Shown here: in pieces, positions 4,995-5,524 of the stretch
How the letters are laid out: every line of letters begins with the position of its first letter
Numbering within the stretch: the stretch's first letter is position 1
Assembly: GCA_949747725.1 (NCBI GenBank)
Contig: CATKFJ010000142.1
Location: forward strand, 1-5,524
Reading direction: 5' to 3'
Length of the DNA: 5,524 nucleotides
Source: an uncultured bacterium
GTDB lineage: Bacteria; Bacillota; Clostridia; Christensenellales; Pumilibacteraceae
Program-made: the position numbers and the translations under genes
Notes under the pieces: model-generated
Database searches by the model: none
Told to the model about the DNA's origin: nothing
The model's input: the letters and a program-made list of their open reading frames with translations, nothing else

Positions 4995-5524
4995 ATGAAA
5001 GCAAAGAAACTGACGGTAGTAATAATAGCAATAATAAGCGTGCTGATAAGCATAGCGGCGCTTCTCGGCTGCGGCGGCAGCAACAGCGAGCCGGACAACA
5101 ACGTAAGCGGCGCGGAAGTAGGCGAGTACTACAGCGACGGAGCGAGCGGTGAAGAGTACGGACTTACGCTGAGCGAGGGATGTAAAGCAACGCTGAGAAT
5201 AGACAGCGAAAAGAGCGGAACGTATACGCTGAAAGAAAACGGCGAAATAACGCTTGAGCTGAGCGACGTAACGGTAAAAGGCACGTACAGCGAGGGCAGC
5301 GTAAAGATAGAGTACGGAGGCGCGGAGTATACGTTCCTGCGTAAGATCGAGTATACGGTAACATACGAGAGCAACGGCGGCAGCGCGGTCGCGCCGAGTA
5401 AAGTAATAAACGGCAGAACGATCGAAAAACCGGCGAATCCGACGTACGCGAACAGAGGGTTCGACGGGTGGTATAAGGACGAAAGCTGTACCACAGCTTT
5501 CGCGTTCGGCAAAGACCGAGTAAC
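4995..5524 (+). CDS. Lipoprotein with InlB/Listeria-Bacteroides-type repeat, 3' end beyond the window
   Basis: The frame is open from ATG 4995 to the window end: 176 codons and no stop. Residues 1-26 form a lipoprotein signal: basic MKAKK, a hydrophobic core, and lipobox LLGC with Cys26 as the lipidation site. A short Gly/Ser/Asn-rich linker follows. Residues about 43-117 alternate polar and hydrophobic residues with recurring GTY motifs (SGTYTL, KGTYSEGS) and end in YTFLRK, suggesting a small antiparallel beta domain. From Tyr120 the sequence YTVTYESNGGSAVAP, then GFDGWYKDESCTTAF, matches the InlB B-repeat (Flg_new, PF09479) pattern common in surface proteins of Firmicutes. The cut-off end should continue to a TLYAKW-like motif, perhaps with more repeats. 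The protein is probably anchored on the outer face of the membrane, possibly for adhesion or scaffolding, but no function is proven. Codon use is unlike its neighbours: all 17 Ser codons are AGC or AGT. Confidence 0.88.
   Translation, partial: MKAKKLTVVIIAIISVLISIAALLGCGGSNSEPDNNVSGAEVGEYYSDGASGEEYGLTLSEGCKATLRIDSEKSGTYTLKENGEITLELSDVTVKGTYSEGSVKIEYGGAEYTFLRKIEYTVTYESNGGSAVAPSKVINGRTIEKPANPTYANRGFDGWYKDESCTTAFAFGKDRV
5480..5502. repeat. Perfect 10-bp inverted repeat inside the InlB-repeat coding region
   Basis: CGAAAGCTGT (5480-5489) and ACAGCTTTCG (5493-5502) are exact reverse complements around a 3-base ACC loop. They lie in the codons for KDESCTTAFAF. In RNA this would form a tight hairpin inside the coding sequence. 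No T-run follows, so it does not look like a terminator. Confidence 0.8.

Noticed and set aside
5129..5512. Minus-strand open frame opposite the lipoprotein gene.
   Set aside because: The + strand frame has a promoter, ribosome binding site, signal peptide, lipobox and InlB repeat. The minus product is a Ser/Leu/Pro-rich shadow of the AGC-rich coding strand.

Overview
The window is moderate-GC bacterial DNA with every supported gene on the + strand. Several features suggest a Firmicutes (Clostridia-like) genome: TTGACA/TATAAT-type promoters, purine-rich Shine-Dalgarno sites, a Gram-positive-style lipoprotein with an InlB/Listeria-Bacteroides repeat, a Thr/Lys/Pro-rich CtpE-like P-type ATPase, and heavy use of ATA, GTA and GCG codons. 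This placement is inference; there is no rRNA or other marker gene.

Layout. (1) 1-1049 is the end of an ABC importer operon: the C-terminus of a probable NitT/TauT-type substrate-binding protein, overlapping by one base a SsuC/TauC-like permease. The ATPase subunit is not in the window. (2) A near-consensus promoter (1051-1078) begins one base after the permease stop and drives a large CtpE-like cation P-type ATPase (1085-3934). Its ATG sits where transcription should begin, so the mRNA looks leaderless. The protein carries about 170 extra, mostly disordered residues at its N-terminus. (3) 3935-4080 is an AT-rich spacer with a TTTACAT/ATGTAAA dyad over a TATAAT box. (4) 4081-4743 is an OmpR/PhoB-type response regulator without an adjacent kinase, closed by a strong UUCG-capped terminator (4767-4802). 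(5) 4744-4994 is non-coding. It holds that terminator, an extended -10 promoter (4865-4895) and a roughly 93-nt leader that can form two competing hairpins, the second reaching the ribosome binding site. (6) 4995 to the window end is the start of a lipoprotein gene. It has a lipobox, a small beta-rich domain and an InlB-type repeat. Its codon usage differs sharply from its neighbours, and a perfect 10-bp inverted repeat lies inside the repeat-coding part.

The four units (ABC importer, ion pump, response regulator, lipoprotein) each appear to be separately transcribed, and nothing in the sequence proves that they work together. All are envelope-associated or regulatory functions. I see no CRISPR array, tRNA, rRNA, insertion sequence or phage gene, and no complete novel multi-gene system. 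The most distinctive signals are the leaderless P-type ATPase with its long tail, the switch-like leader of the lipoprotein gene, and that gene's codon bias.
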